From Prevotellaceae bacterium (GTDB lineage: Bacteria; Bacteroidota; Bacteroidia; Bacteroidales; Bacteroidaceae), in contig JAJPYQ010000031.1 in the NCBI GenBank assembly GCA_021204865.1, forward strand, positions 1 to 37,142: a stretch of 37,142 bases of DNA. Reading direction: 5' to 3'. Position numbers and translations under genes: made by a program. Position 1 is the first letter of the stretch, and the number at the start of each line of letters is the position of its first letter. Positions 17,995 through 26,259 of the stretch are shown piece after piece. The notes beneath the pieces were generated by a model. It saw nothing but the letters and a program-made list of their open reading frames with translations, was not told where the DNA came from and ran no database searches.

Positions 17995-18636
17995 ATGAGA
18001 CTGCGGCTCATGCTTTGCTTCTCCGCTTGTCTTCTCGCATTATCTTGGGAGGCTCGCGCACAGGACTGGACGGATTACCTTTTAGACAACGAGGAACTTG
18101 CTCCAGCCCGCAATCAGACGTGGTATTGGGCAGGTAAGAAATACATCTACGAAGGCGAGGCTATCTGGACAATCCTTATGCCCGAGCTGCCCGTCTACAA
18201 GCCTTTGCGCTTTAAGTCGAAGAAGGAACAGGAAAGATACAACAAGCTGGTCTACAATGTCAAACGGGTCTTGCCGCTCGCCCAGCAGGTAAACAGCATA
18301 ATTCAGGAGACATATCTCGTTCTTGAGCAATTGCCCGACAAAAAGTCAAAGGAGGCTCACATAAAGATGATAGAGAAAGAGCTGATGACCCGCTACAAAC
18401 CAGAGATGAAGAAGCTGACTTATGCCCAAGGCAAGCTATTGATTAAGCTTGTTGACAGGGAGTGCAACCAGTCGGGCTACGATGTCGTCAAGGCTTTCCT
18501 CGGTCCTACAAGAGCCACGTTCTACCAGGTTTTCGCCTGGACATTCCACGCCAGTCTGAAGAAAGAGTTCGATGCGGAGGGTGACGACCGCCTTATCGAG
18601 CGGATTTGTCGGCAAGTTGAGGCAGGAACTCTTTGA
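17995..18636 (+). CDS. DUF4294 family exported protein
   Basis: Bacteroidetes-specific DUF4294 protein of unknown function. Seen: an N-terminal signal peptide ending near WEARAQ, a YIYEGEAIW segment, and a helical middle with alternating charged residues around YNKLVYNVKRVLPLA typical of the family. Length 213 aa from ATG 17995. A TAACTTTG element sits at 17979-17986, only 8 nt before this ATG, so the transcript would have almost no leader; the in-frame ATG at 18010 would still leave a usable signal peptide. The last 44 nt overlap the convergent methyltransferase gene. Confidence 0.9.
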   Translation: MRLRLMLCFSACLLALSWEARAQDWTDYLLDNEELAPARNQTWYWAGKKYIYEGEAIWTILMPELPVYKPLRFKSKKEQERYNKLVYNVKRVLPLAQQVNSIIQETYLVLEQLPDKKSKEAHIKMIEKELMTRYKPEMKKLTYAQGKLLIKLVDRECNQSGYDVVKAFLGPTRATFYQVFAWTFHASLKKEFDAEGDDRLIERICRQVEAGTL

Positions 18637-19153
18637 AAAATTCCCATACCACCACGCCAACGGCTACTGAAACGTTCATACTGTGCTTCGTCCCTGCCTG
18701 TGGTATCTCGATACAACCGTCAGACAAATCCACCACACTCTGCTGAACGCCCTTCACCTCGTGACCGAAAACAAGCGCCACCTTACCGCCTTTGCTCTCG
18801 CTCACCGCTTGGTTTGGCAAGATACTACGCTGACATTGCTCCACACTATACAGTCTGCAACCCTCCGACCTTAACACATTTACAGCCTCCTCTGTGTCTT
18901 TGAAGTAACGCCAACGGACAGCGAACTCCGCCCCTATGGCTGTTTTGTGGATCTCAATGTTAGGCGGACAAGCCGTTATGCCGCAAATTATAATCTCCTC
19001 CACACGGAAAGCGTCACAGGTGCGGAACACCGAGCCTACGTTATACAGAGATCTGACGTTATCCAGCACGACGACCACTGGAAGCTTGCGGCTCTCACGG
19101 AACTCCTCCACTGAAAGCCGTTGCATCTCTGTTATCTTAAGCTTCAAGTTCAT
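18593..19153 (-). CDS. SpoU/TrmH-family RNA 2'-O-methyltransferase
   Basis: SPOUT (trefoil-knot) RNA ribose methyltransferase; the RNA target is unknown. Seen, in order: motif 1 NVRSLYNVGSVFRTCDAF, motif 2 ALVFGHEVKGV, and motif 3 IEIPQAGTKHSMNVSVAVGV, which form the SAM-binding knot and dimer interface. Length 186 aa is a compact TrmH-like protein without an extra N-terminal RNA-binding domain. A TAACTTTG element lies upstream on the minus strand (19203-19196). The 3' end overlaps the DUF4294 gene by 44 nt, tail to tail. Confidence 0.93.
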   Translation of the reverse strand: MNLKLKITEMQRLSVEEFRESRKLPVVVVLDNVRSLYNVGSVFRTCDAFRVEEIIICGITACPPNIEIHKTAIGAEFAVRWRYFKDTEEAVNVLRSEGCRLYSVEQCQRSILPNQAVSESKGGKVALVFGHEVKGVQQSVVDLSDGCIEIPQAGTKHSMNVSVAVGVVVWEFFKEFLPQLADKSAR

Positions 19154-19309
19154 AACATGTCGATAACCCTTTTATATGATTTCATAACCAAAGGGCAAAG
19201 TTAATAAATAAAGGTCAAAGCGAGAAAGAGGGGAAGTTATCGCAGACATATAGAACCTTTATTAACCAAATATAGCAGGTTATCAAAGCGGGTGAAGCGA
19301 GATAATTAT

Positions 19310-19317
19310 TATCTTTG
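19310..19317 (+). promoter_or_regulatory. -7 element upstream of nadA
   Basis: TATCTTTG followed by CAC; no clear TTG at the expected distance. If used, the nadA mRNA has an untranslated leader of about 210 nt, unusually long for this window. Confidence 0.5.
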
Positions 19318-19331
19318 CACTTGTCGACGGC

Positions 19332-19418
19332 ATGTTAACAACTCAGGCTCTGCGGCTCACGAAGCCCTTTTTGGCAAAGAAAGATGAAAGTACTATAAGG
19401 TTCATATTGAAGACATAA
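19332..19418 (+). CDS. Possible 28-aa leader ORF of nadA
   Basis: A small frame starting MLTTQALRLTKPFLAKK and ending in TAA lies 15 nt after the nadA -7 element. It is basic and has no recognisable homologue. It may be chance; I list it because the leader is long and otherwise unexplained. Confidence 0.2.
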   Translation: MLTTQALRLTKPFLAKKDESTIRFILKT

Positions 19419-19536
19419 CGGAGACATAGCGGAAGATAAACGAGAAGGGAAGAGAGCGGCTGCAACTTATCGACATATAAACACGGTATCATCATCATAG
19501 AGCTTATTTTTTAAGATTTGAAAACCATAATAGATA

Positions 19537-20538
19537 ATGATAATGAAAACGAAAGACGAGTGGATAACCAAGGGCTTCGTTGACGAGCCAGTGCCTGAAG
19601 GACTTGACATCACCCAAGAGATTCGCAAGCTTTGCCAGCTGAAGAACGCCATCGTTATGGCGCATTATTACACGATAGGCGCAGTTCAGGATGTGGCGGA
19701 CTTCGTGGGCGACTCGCTCGCACTTGCACAGCAGGCGGCTAAGACGGAAGCAGATATAATAGTTATGTGCGGAGTTCACTTCATGGGCGAGACTAACAAA
19801 ATCCTCTGCCCAACGAAGAAGGTGCTTATTCCCGACCTGAACGCCACCTGTTCTCTTGCTGAAAGCTGCCCTGCAGACGCTTTCAAGAGGTTTATAGAAG
19901 CGCATCCCGGCTACACAGTCATAAGCTATGTAAACACGTCAGCCGCCATCAAGGCGTTGACAGACGTGGTGGTGACTTCTGGAAACGCACTGCAAATAGT
20001 AGAATCCTTCCCGAAGGACGAGAAGATTATCTTTGGACCGGACAGAAATCTCGGCAACTACATCAACAGTGTCACGGGCAGGAATATGCTTCTTTGGGAC
20101 GGAGCTTGCCACGTTCATGAGCAGTTCTCGCTCGAGAAGATACTGAAATTGAAGGAAGAGCATAGGGATGCGAAGATACTTGTGCATCCAGAATGCAAGG
20201 GACCAATATTGAAAGTGGCGGATAAAATAGGAAGTACAGCCGTTTTACTTAAGTTCTCAAAGCAAGACCTGGCTAAGGAATTCATAGTAGCAACAGAGAG
20301 TGGCATCTTGCACGAGATGCAAAAGAGCTGTCCTGGCAAGACTTTCATCCCCGCTCCGCCAGAGGACAGCACGTGTGCCTGCAATGAATGCAACTATATG
20401 AAGTTGGTTACGCTCCAGAAGCTGTATAACTGTCTGAAATATGAGTGGCCTGTGGTGGAAGTGTCCGCAAAGATTGCCGAGAAAGCAGTAAGACCAATCG
20501 ACAGAATGCTGGAGATTTCCCGCAAGGCTGGGCTATAA
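19537..20538 (+). CDS. nadA: Quinolinate synthase A
   Basis: [4Fe-4S] enzyme that condenses iminoaspartate with dihydroxyacetone phosphate to quinolinate in de novo NAD synthesis. Seen: MAHYYTIGAVQDVADFVGDS near the N terminus, cluster cysteines at C78 (VMCGVHFMGE), in HPECKGP, and in the CACNECNYMKL segment near the C terminus, plus the GPDRNLG motif. Length 333 aa is normal; ATG 19543 is an alternative start two codons in. nadB and nadC are not adjacent. A KefB-like gene follows after 6 nt. Confidence 0.97.
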   Translation: MIMKTKDEWITKGFVDEPVPEGLDITQEIRKLCQLKNAIVMAHYYTIGAVQDVADFVGDSLALAQQAAKTEADIIVMCGVHFMGETNKILCPTKKVLIPDLNATCSLAESCPADAFKRFIEAHPGYTVISYVNTSAAIKALTDVVVTSGNALQIVESFPKDEKIIFGPDRNLGNYINSVTGRNMLLWDGACHVHEQFSLEKILKLKEEHRDAKILVHPECKGPILKVADKIGSTAVLLKFSKQDLAKEFIVATESGILHEMQKSCPGKTFIPAPPEDSTCACNECNYMKLVTLQKLYNCLKYEWPVVEVSAKIAEKAVRPIDRMLEISRKAGL

Positions 20539-20544
20539 AAGCGT

Positions 20545-22785
20545 ATGACAGAGGAATTGCCTCACCTGATTTCCGACTTGGCTCTCATCCTCGTCCTTGC
20601 GGGCGTGGTCACCATCCTGTTTAAGAAACTCAAGCAACCCCTTGTCCTTGGCTATATAGTGGCTGGTTTCTTGGCAAGTCCCTATATGCCCTACACGCCT
20701 TCTCTCACAGACACTGAGTCGATTCACGTGTGGAGTCAGCTCGGCATCATTTTTCTTATGTTCTCGCTCGGGCTGGAATTCTCGTTCAAGAAGATATTGA
20801 AGAACGGATTGAGCCCAATATTTACCACCGCACTCATTATGTGCGGGATGATGGCTACGGGCTGCGCTGTGGGAAAGTTAATGGGCTTCAGCTCGATAGA
20901 TTGCATATATATGGGTGGAATGCTTAGTGTCTCGAGTACTACCATTATATATAAGGCGTATGCGGATATGGGCTTGAGCAACAAGCAGTTTGCAGGCAAC
21001 GTGATAGCCGTGCTTGTGCTTGAGGATATCTTTGCCATTGTCCTGATGGCTTTCCTTGCGTCTTTCACTGGAGGAGGCGGTGCGAGCAGCCCGATAGACA
21101 TACTGATGATATTCGTCCGACTGCTGTTCTTCCTTTTGCTTTGGTTCACGGTGGGGATATGGCTCATACCTACTTTTTTAAGGAAGTATGCGAGGTATAT
21201 CAATAAGGAAACCTTGTTGATAGTCAGTGTCGGGCTGTGTTTCCTTATGGTAGTCATTGCTCACAAGATAGGTTACGGTGCGGAACTCGGAGCTTTCGTT
21301 ATGGGAAGTATCCTCGCCGAAACATTGGAGGCGGAGAGAATAGAAAGTGCTATTGATTCAGTAAAGGACTTGTTCGGGGCTGTCTTCTTTGTCTCTGTCG
21401 GAATGATGGTGGAGCCTGCGCAGGTTATTAATCATTGGGGAGTTATTCTCTTGCTTGTCCTGACGATTCTTATAGGCAATATAATCTTCGGTTTCATCGC
21501 ATTTTTGGCGTTCGGCTCGTCATTGAAGGACGCTGTTCAAAGCAGCTTCTCGATGGTGCAGATTGGTGAGTTCTCTTTCATCATAGCTACGATGGGGGTT
21601 GAAAGCGGCTTTGTTGACGGTTTTCTTTACCCAGTCATAGTAGCTGTCAGCATAATAACCACCTTCCTTACCCCTTACTTTATATCGTTCGCCACCAAGC
21701 TTAAGTTCACGTCGAAAGGCAAGAAACAGAAAAAGACTGTGCAGGAAGAGAGTAACGAGCCTATGGGAATAGGACGGGCGTGGCGCATCTTCTTGGTGAA
21801 CTGTCTGTCTTACACGTTGATTTACGGCATACTTTGCTTTGCGGTCATCAAGCTTTTATTCGTTTCTCTGTTGCTTGTTTGCAGAGGCTTGTTTACTCAT
21901 TGGCCAGGCAACTGCGTCTGCGGTCTGATAACCCTCTTTCTTTTAGCGCTTTTCTTAAGACCTATCGTGGTGAGCAACAACAGCAACCCCGAATCCCAGT
22001 ATATTTGCCGCCAAGGAAAGGTGCACTACACGATATTCTCTCTTATCTTCCTGCTGCGCTTCTGCATAGCTGTGGCGGTTGTCTACTATGTTTTCGACTT
22101 CCTCTCGCCTTTCTGGTGGCAACTTCACGTTGTCCTCTCGATTTTTGTTGTAATACTTATAATAAAGTCCAAGCACATAAAGCAGCTGAGCAAGCGGATG
22201 GAGACGGCTTTTCTGTTTAATCTCAGCCGACGGGAGGAAGTCTTGCCGAAAGAGAACGAGGAGGTGGCGTACGCTCGCAGGCTGCAAAGCCGAGACCTTC
22301 ACGTTACTCAGCTGCGCCTGCCCGCACGTTCGCAATGGGGAGGCAAGACGCTTTCGGAGCTTCAGATTGGGGCAGAGGGAAGGGTCATCGTTACGGCTAT
22401 CATCAGAGACTGCGAGCGGCAGAACATTCCCGGCGGCGAGGCGATGCTCTTCCCGCACGACGTGATAGAGGTGGCAGGCGACGATGAGAGCATAGGCGAC
22501 ATTAAGCGGCGGATGGACGCTGAGGTTGAGGAGGAGGGACAAGGCGGCCGTGGGATAATGCAGATAAAGCGTCTGGAGGTGGGAAGCGGCTCGCCATACA
22601 ACGGCATACTGATTAAGGACAGCGAGATAAGGGAGCGTTTCCATTGTCTCGTCATTGGCAAGGAGGAGGACGGCGGGATGCTTTCGCCCGTCAGTGCGAG
22701 CCACGTGATAACTGAAGGCGAGGCTCTTTGGGTGGCAGGCGAGTACGACGACGTGAACAACCTGAAGCAGATGTTCAAGAAATAA
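20545..22785 (+). CDS. KefB/CPA2-type cation:proton antiporter with C-terminal RCK-like domains
   Basis: Inner-membrane monovalent cation/H+ antiporter. Seen: a CPA2 membrane domain over roughly residues 1-390, with a first-helix QPLVLGYIVAG motif, FLMFSLGLEFSF and the LEDIFAI ion-site segment; a second hydrophobic region around 420-540; then two TrkA-C-like domains at about 580-650 and 665-746 (GGKTLSEL...VIEVAGDDE and NGILIKDSEIR...LWVAGEYDD). RCK-N (Rossmann) domains are not evident, so ligand control may differ from E. coli KefB. 6 nt after nadA and followed closely by the thioesterase gene. Confidence 0.9.
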   Translation: MTEELPHLISDLALILVLAGVVTILFKKLKQPLVLGYIVAGFLASPYMPYTPSLTDTESIHVWSQLGIIFLMFSLGLEFSFKKILKNGLSPIFTTALIMCGMMATGCAVGKLMGFSSIDCIYMGGMLSVSSTTIIYKAYADMGLSNKQFAGNVIAVLVLEDIFAIVLMAFLASFTGGGGASSPIDILMIFVRLLFFLLLWFTVGIWLIPTFLRKYARYINKETLLIVSVGLCFLMVVIAHKIGYGAELGAFVMGSILAETLEAERIESAIDSVKDLFGAVFFVSVGMMVEPAQVINHWGVILLLVLTILIGNIIFGFIAFLAFGSSLKDAVQSSFSMVQIGEFSFIIATMGVESGFVDGFLYPVIVAVSIITTFLTPYFISFATKLKFTSKGKKQKKTVQEESNEPMGIGRAWRIFLVNCLSYTLIYGILCFAVIKLLFVSLLLVCRGLFTHWPGNCVCGLITLFLLALFLRPIVVSNNSNPESQYICRQGKVHYTIFSLIFLLRFCIAVAVVYYVFDFLSPFWWQLHVVLSIFVVILIIKSKHIKQLSKRMETAFLFNLSRREEVLPKENEEVAYARRLQSRDLHVTQLRLPARSQWGGKTLSELQIGAEGRVIVTAIIRDCERQNIPGGEAMLFPHDVIEVAGDDESIGDIKRRMDAEVEEEGQGGRGIMQIKRLEVGSGSPYNGILIKDSEIRERFHCLVIGKEEDGGMLSPVSASHVITEGEALWVAGEYDDVNNLKQMFKK

Positions 22786-22794
22786 GGAGAAGTG

Positions 22795-23226
22795 ATGGAG
22801 ATAAGGGAGATGTCGCTCGAGGAGCTGAACGAGATGAACAAGGGGACGCTTATGGAGGCGTTGGGGATACGCTTCGTGTCGGTGACCGCCCAGCGGGTTG
22901 AGGCTACAATGTCTGTGGACAGTCGCACCCGCCAGCCCTTTGGCATCCTGCATGGCGGGGCGACTTTGGCTCTTGCGGAGACGGTGGCAGGGATTGGAAG
23001 CTATATGAATATCCGTCAGGGCGAGCAGTCTGTCGGGGCGCAAGCAAGCTGCAATCACCTGAGCAGTGCGCTGGACGGTGACACGGTCTCGGCAGTCGCA
23101 ACCCCAATACACCTCGGCCGCACCACGCATATCTGGAATATCGACGTGCTTTCCTCCACGGGTAGGCTCGTGAGCAGCGTCAGGTTTATGAACTTCGTTA
23201 AGCCTGCTTCCTCTCGACAAAAGTAA
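22795..23226 (+). CDS. PaaI-family hotdog thioesterase
   Basis: Small acyl-CoA thioesterase of the hotdog fold, likely a cytosolic tetramer. Seen: GIRFVSVTAQRVEATM, the catalytic-site motif QPFGILHGGATLALAETVAG, GAQASCNHLSS, and RTTHIWNIDV. Resembles proteins annotated as 1,4-dihydroxy-2-naphthoyl-CoA thioesterase, but no menaquinone genes are nearby, so the substrate is open. I prefer ATG 22795 (143 aa) over the in-frame GTG at 22792; GGAGA precedes it. Array D of 22-nt repeats starts 17 nt after its stop. Confidence 0.92.
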   Translation: MEIREMSLEELNEMNKGTLMEALGIRFVSVTAQRVEATMSVDSRTRQPFGILHGGATLALAETVAGIGSYMNIRQGEQSVGAQASCNHLSSALDGDTVSAVATPIHLGRTTHIWNIDVLSSTGRLVSSVRFMNFVKPASSRQK

Positions 23227-23243
23227 AGTGTAAGGCAACGCCT

Positions 23244-23375
23244 CGTGATGTCTTTGGCAATACTTCGTGAAGTCTTAGCAAACGTCTCGTGATGTTTAAG
23301 CCAACACGTCGCTACGTTTAGGTCAACACGTCGCTATGTTTTTGGCTAATCTTCGTGATGTTTTTGGCAATGTCT
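23244..23375 (+). repeat. 22-nt tandem array (array D)
   Basis: Six exact 22-nt periods start at 23244, 23266, 23288, 23310, 23332 and 23354, with core CGTGATGTTTTTGGCAA or variants. The units are the reverse complement of array A units (ATCACGAGGCGTTGCC there, GGCAACGCCTCGTGAT here at 23234-23249), so the array faces the opposite way, as does the adjoining inverted repeat. Confidence 0.9.
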
Positions 23376-23426
23376 CGTGCGAATGAATGTTTCGCCCCGT
23401 GCGACCGATTGATTTGTCTCGTGCTG

Positions 23427-23735
23427 TTAAGGAGAACCCCCAGAGGGGGTTCAATACGAGTAGCCTTGGGTTGAAAACCCACGGTAAGGTGCATCGCACC
23501 TATTGAGTGCCGGAGGTACTCAACATCTTCCACCAACGTTGGCAAAAGGGTTGCCTTCGGCGAGGCTCGGCTGCGCTCTGTAAATCGAACGTGTTTGTTT
23601 GCTCTCACTTGCACGAGCGTTGAGTACCTCTGGCACTCAACTTTGCTAACGCCATGAATCCGAGGGTGTCGCTTCGCTCAACCCTCGGCTACTCTTCTTA
23701 AACCCCCGCTGGGGGTTTTTGTGGCAAACAGTGCG
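23427..23735. repeat. Compound hairpin repeat, right copy of inverted pair
   Basis: Reverse complement of 237-545, with the same order of palindromes and only scattered substitutions plus a few small length changes near 23590 and 23655. Pairing of the two copies by recombination would invert the intervening 23 kb of housekeeping genes. Confidence 0.85.
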
Positions 23736-23784
23736 GTCGTTAAAAATGACGGTACGGTCAATCAATTCGCCCCTTACGCCACAG

Positions 23785-24050
23785 ATAAACCCTGAAGGGG
23801 TTCTACTATGAAAGCCGCTTGCCTTTAGGCTGGCGGTTAACGGTGCTCCACGAAAAGAGTGCCGAAGGTATTCTCTATTCTCCGCATTCATCGATGCCAT
23901 TATATCAGGCGTAGGTCCAAACCGCGGGTTGCAACCTACGGATATAATAGGGAGTACCTTCGGCACTCAATTGGGGCGATGCCCTATACCGAGGGTTGCA
24001 ACCTTCGGCTATCATAGTAGAACTCCTTCGGGGTTCGCTACGCTACAACG
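23785..24050. repeat. Hairpin-word repeat field with second copy of the 4562 repeat
   Basis: 23785-23885 matches 4562-4680 in direct orientation (CCTGAAGGGG, TTCTACTATGA, GCTTGCCTTTAGGC, TCTATTCTCCGCA). It continues with GGTTGCAACC-type palindromes twice, GAGTACCTTCGGCACTC and CTCCTTCGGGG. No coding potential beyond repeat translation. Confidence 0.8.
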
Positions 24051-24080
24051 CCCAAACACCCTATGATTTCCCCTCGCCCT

Positions 24081-24211
24081 GTGCGACTTTCGCTCGAAAC
24101 CCGTGCGACTTTCGCTCAAACCCGTAAGTCTTTCGCTCAAAGCCCGCAAGTCTTTCGCCCACGGCCCGCAAGCCTTTCGCCCACGGCCCGCAAGCCTTTC
24201 GCCCAAAACCC
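24081..24211 (+). repeat. 22-nt tandem array (array E)
   Basis: Units start at 24081, 24103, 24124, 24146, 24168 and 24190 (one is 21 nt) and drift steadily from GTGCGACTTTCGCTCGAAAC to GCAAGCCTTTCGCCCACGG. The first form matches array A's GCGCGACTTTCGGGAAAAG; the last resembles array B's CGCAATGTTTTCGCC. It ends 33 nt before the araC-type promoter. Confidence 0.9.
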
Positions 24212-24243
24212 GTAAGCCTTCCCCTGTGACATAGCTTACCCCC

Positions 24244-24274
24244 TTGCAAACTATCCCATTTGTGCCTAATTTTG
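24244..24274 (+). promoter_or_regulatory. Promoter of the AraC-family gene
   Basis: TTG (24244-24246), 20 nt, TAATTTTG (24267-24274). Nearly the same layout and -7 sequence as the mutS promoter. It fixes the translation start at or after 24301. Confidence 0.7.
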
Positions 24275-24300
24275 CAGCGAAGGACAAGCGCAGAAGGGCT

Positions 24301-25161
24301 ATGGGAATGTCTCCGATCCCGTTTGAGGTGTGGGTGTACGCCCCGACTTCTTCCCGTTATTACGAGGACGGGCATACCATCTCCATGCTTAACAAATGCG
24401 GCATCTTCTATTGTCGTCAGGGCCAGGCCGAGCTGCTTGCGGACGGCAACCCGTACACCATCAAGCCCGGAGATATGTACATCTACGTCACGTCCTCCTT
24501 GGTGCGCCTGATGCACCGCTCAGACGACCTCAAGGGAGTGGTGGTGGAGGCTGACATAGACTACGTGCTCCCCATCGTCAACAAGGTGGTCTCTGCCGAA
24601 AATCTTATGCTCCTGCGCCAACACCCCTGCGTCACCCTCACTGAAGCCCAGTGTGAGCACCTCGACTTCCTGCTGCGCGACATCGAGAACTACACGAACG
24701 CCGGAGCGGAAAGTAGCGGCAGCCTCTCGCTCGTCCGCCTTAGAGTGGAGCTGACGAAAGCGATGGGGCAGACACTTTGCTACGAGGTGATGCACATTTA
24801 CTTCACTAACCGCCAGCCGATAGAAACGTCGCTCAATCGCAAAGACGCCATCTTCCAGAACTTTATGCTTGCGCTTTTCCGCCACTACCGCACGGAGCGA
24901 AGCGTCTCTTTCTACGCCCGCAAGCAGCACCTCAGCCTGCGCTATTTCTCCGCCATCGTGAAGGAGCGCACGGGTTTCAGCGCCTTGCACTGGATAACCA
25001 ATATGGTCATCGCCGACGCCAAGCGGCTTCTCGAGAATCCCGAGCTTAGCACCAAGGAGATTGCCTACACGCTCAACTTCCCCTCCCCGTCGTGTTTCGC
25101 CCGATACTTTAAGCTCTACGCCGGGGTCTCCCCAAGTCAGTACAGACGCGATTTGCGGTAA
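24301..25161 (+). CDS. AraC-family transcriptional regulator
   Basis: DNA-binding regulator of 286 aa. Seen: an N-terminal cupin-like sensor half (NKCGIFYCRQGQAELLADGN, IKPGDMYIY) and a C-terminal double helix-turn-helix: HLSLRYFSAIVKERTG in the first and LSTKEIAYTLNFPSPSCFAR in the second, ending VSPSQYRRDLR. The start is ATG 24301 because the promoter covers the upstream in-frame TTG. It precedes the kduD-type dehydrogenase on the same strand by 91 nt, so control of that gene in response to a sugar acid is a reasonable guess, not shown. Confidence 0.93.
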   Translation: MGMSPIPFEVWVYAPTSSRYYEDGHTISMLNKCGIFYCRQGQAELLADGNPYTIKPGDMYIYVTSSLVRLMHRSDDLKGVVVEADIDYVLPIVNKVVSAENLMLLRQHPCVTLTEAQCEHLDFLLRDIENYTNAGAESSGSLSLVRLRVELTKAMGQTLCYEVMHIYFTNRQPIETSLNRKDAIFQNFMLALFRHYRTERSVSFYARKQHLSLRYFSAIVKERTGFSALHWITNMVIADAKRLLENPELSTKEIAYTLNFPSPSCFARYFKLYAGVSPSQYRRDLR

Positions 25162-25186
25162 GCAGGCTGTATTTAAGGTGGAAAAT

Positions 25187-25217
25187 TTCGTTTTCTCACT
25201 GCAAATCGCTACTTTTG
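25187..25217 (+). promoter_or_regulatory. Promoter of the dehydrogenase gene
   Basis: TTCG (25187-25190, imperfect), 19 nt, TACTTTTG (25210-25217), 35 nt before the ATG. Gives the dehydrogenase its own start despite the nearby regulator. Confidence 0.55.
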
Positions 25218-25252
25218 CAGCGTTGACATTAACTTTAAATTTATAAGGTATT

Positions 25253-26056
25253 ATGGCTAATCTATTTTCTTTGGAAGGCAAGAACGCTTGGATTACGGGC
25301 GCGTCTTACGGCATCGGGTTCAACATCGCCAAGGCTTTCGCAGCCGCCGGCATTAAGAACATCATTTTCAACGACATCAAGCAGGAGCTTGTCGACAGAG
25401 GTTTGACAAGTTACAAGGAGGCTGGCGTCACAAACGTTAAGGGATATGTCTGCGACGTCACGGACGAGAACGCTGTGAAGGCTTTGGTCGAGACCATTCA
25501 CAAGGAGGTCGGGCAGATCGACATACTGGTGAACAATGCGGGCATCATTAAGCGCATCCCGATGCACGAGATGGAGCGCAAGCAGTTCCAGCAGGTCATC
25601 GACATAGACCTCGTTGGCCCCTTCATCGTTTCCTCCGCGGTTCTGCCCGAGATGATGGAGCGCAAAGAGGGAAAGATCATAAATATTTGCTCAATGATGA
25701 GCGAGCTTGGACGCGAGACCGTAAGTGCTTACGCCGCTGCCAAGGGCGGACTGAAGATGCTCACACGTAATATTTGCTCGGAGTATGGCGAGTATAACAT
25801 TCAGTGCAACGGCATCGGGCCGGGTTACATAGCCACTCCTCAGACGGCTCCCCTGCGTGAGCGCCAGCCGGACGGCAGTCGCCACCCGTTCGACTCGTTT
25901 ATCTGCGCCAAGACACCCGCAGGCCGTTGGCTCGACCCAAGCGAGCTTGGCGGTCCCGCCGTGTTCCTCGCCTCGCACGCCAGCGATGCCGTGAACGGAC
26001 ACGTGCTTTATGTCGACGGCGGCATCCTCGCGTACATCGGCAAGCAGCCCCAGTAA
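25253..26056 (+). CDS. Gluconate 5-dehydrogenase / KduD-type SDR
   Basis: Short-chain dehydrogenase/reductase of 267 aa. Seen: the nucleotide-binding TGASYGIG at 15-22, NNAG at 94-97, ICSMMS with the catalytic serine around 147-150, and Y160-x3-K164. The C-terminal half (IGPGYIATPQTAPLR, HPFDSFICAKTPAGRW, YVDGGILAYIGKQP) is the conserved Bacteroidales form annotated as gluconate 5-dehydrogenase or KduD, which reduces 5-keto sugar acids during uronate breakdown. kduI and lyase genes are not here, so pathway placement is inference. A hairpin with a T tract follows at 26083-26135. Confidence 0.92.
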   Translation: MANLFSLEGKNAWITGASYGIGFNIAKAFAAAGIKNIIFNDIKQELVDRGLTSYKEAGVTNVKGYVCDVTDENAVKALVETIHKEVGQIDILVNNAGIIKRIPMHEMERKQFQQVIDIDLVGPFIVSSAVLPEMMERKEGKIINICSMMSELGRETVSAYAAAKGGLKMLTRNICSEYGEYNIQCNGIGPGYIATPQTAPLRERQPDGSRHPFDSFICAKTPAGRWLDPSELGGPAVFLASHASDAVNGHVLYVDGGILAYIGKQPQ

Positions 26057-26082
26057 GCTTTTACTCTTCAATAATACTTTTC

Positions 26083-26135
26083 ACGCCCTGCCCTAAGGTT
26101 TTATTGCTCCTTAAGGCAGGGCGTTGTCTTTTTCC
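26083..26135 (+). terminator. Terminator hairpin, copy 1 of a repeated stem
   Basis: ACGCCCTGCCCTAAGG (26083-26098) pairs with CCTTAAGGCAGGGCGT (26109-26124), one mismatch, followed by TGTCTTTTTCC. Located 27 nt after the dehydrogenase stop. The stem recurs at 26348-26390 and 29379-29421. Confidence 0.8.
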
Positions 26136-26221
26136 TCGCAGGCTTTTATCTCACTCCTCCTTGCCTTCTATGCCTCAAAACACCTTTTTCCCATGGCTTT
26201 CAGCTAATTTCCTTTGAAAAG

Positions 26222-26253
26222 TTTGCGGGAAAGAGATAAAAGTGCTACTTTTG
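26222..26253 (+). promoter_or_regulatory. Promoter of candidate small RNA 2
   Basis: TTTG (26222-26225), 20 nt, TACTTTTG (26246-26253): a full Bacteroidetes promoter with no credible gene behind it on this strand. Confidence 0.65.
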
Positions 26254-26259
26254 AATCGA

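Noticed and set aside
15566-22785. TrkH and the KefB-like protein as one K+ system
   Set aside because: They are about 3.5 kb apart on opposite strands in separate operons; a shared role in ion balance is possible but nothing in the sequence links them.
21955-23238. 427-codon minus-strand frame
   Set aside because: Antisense to the KefB-like gene and thioesterase gene, both well supported.
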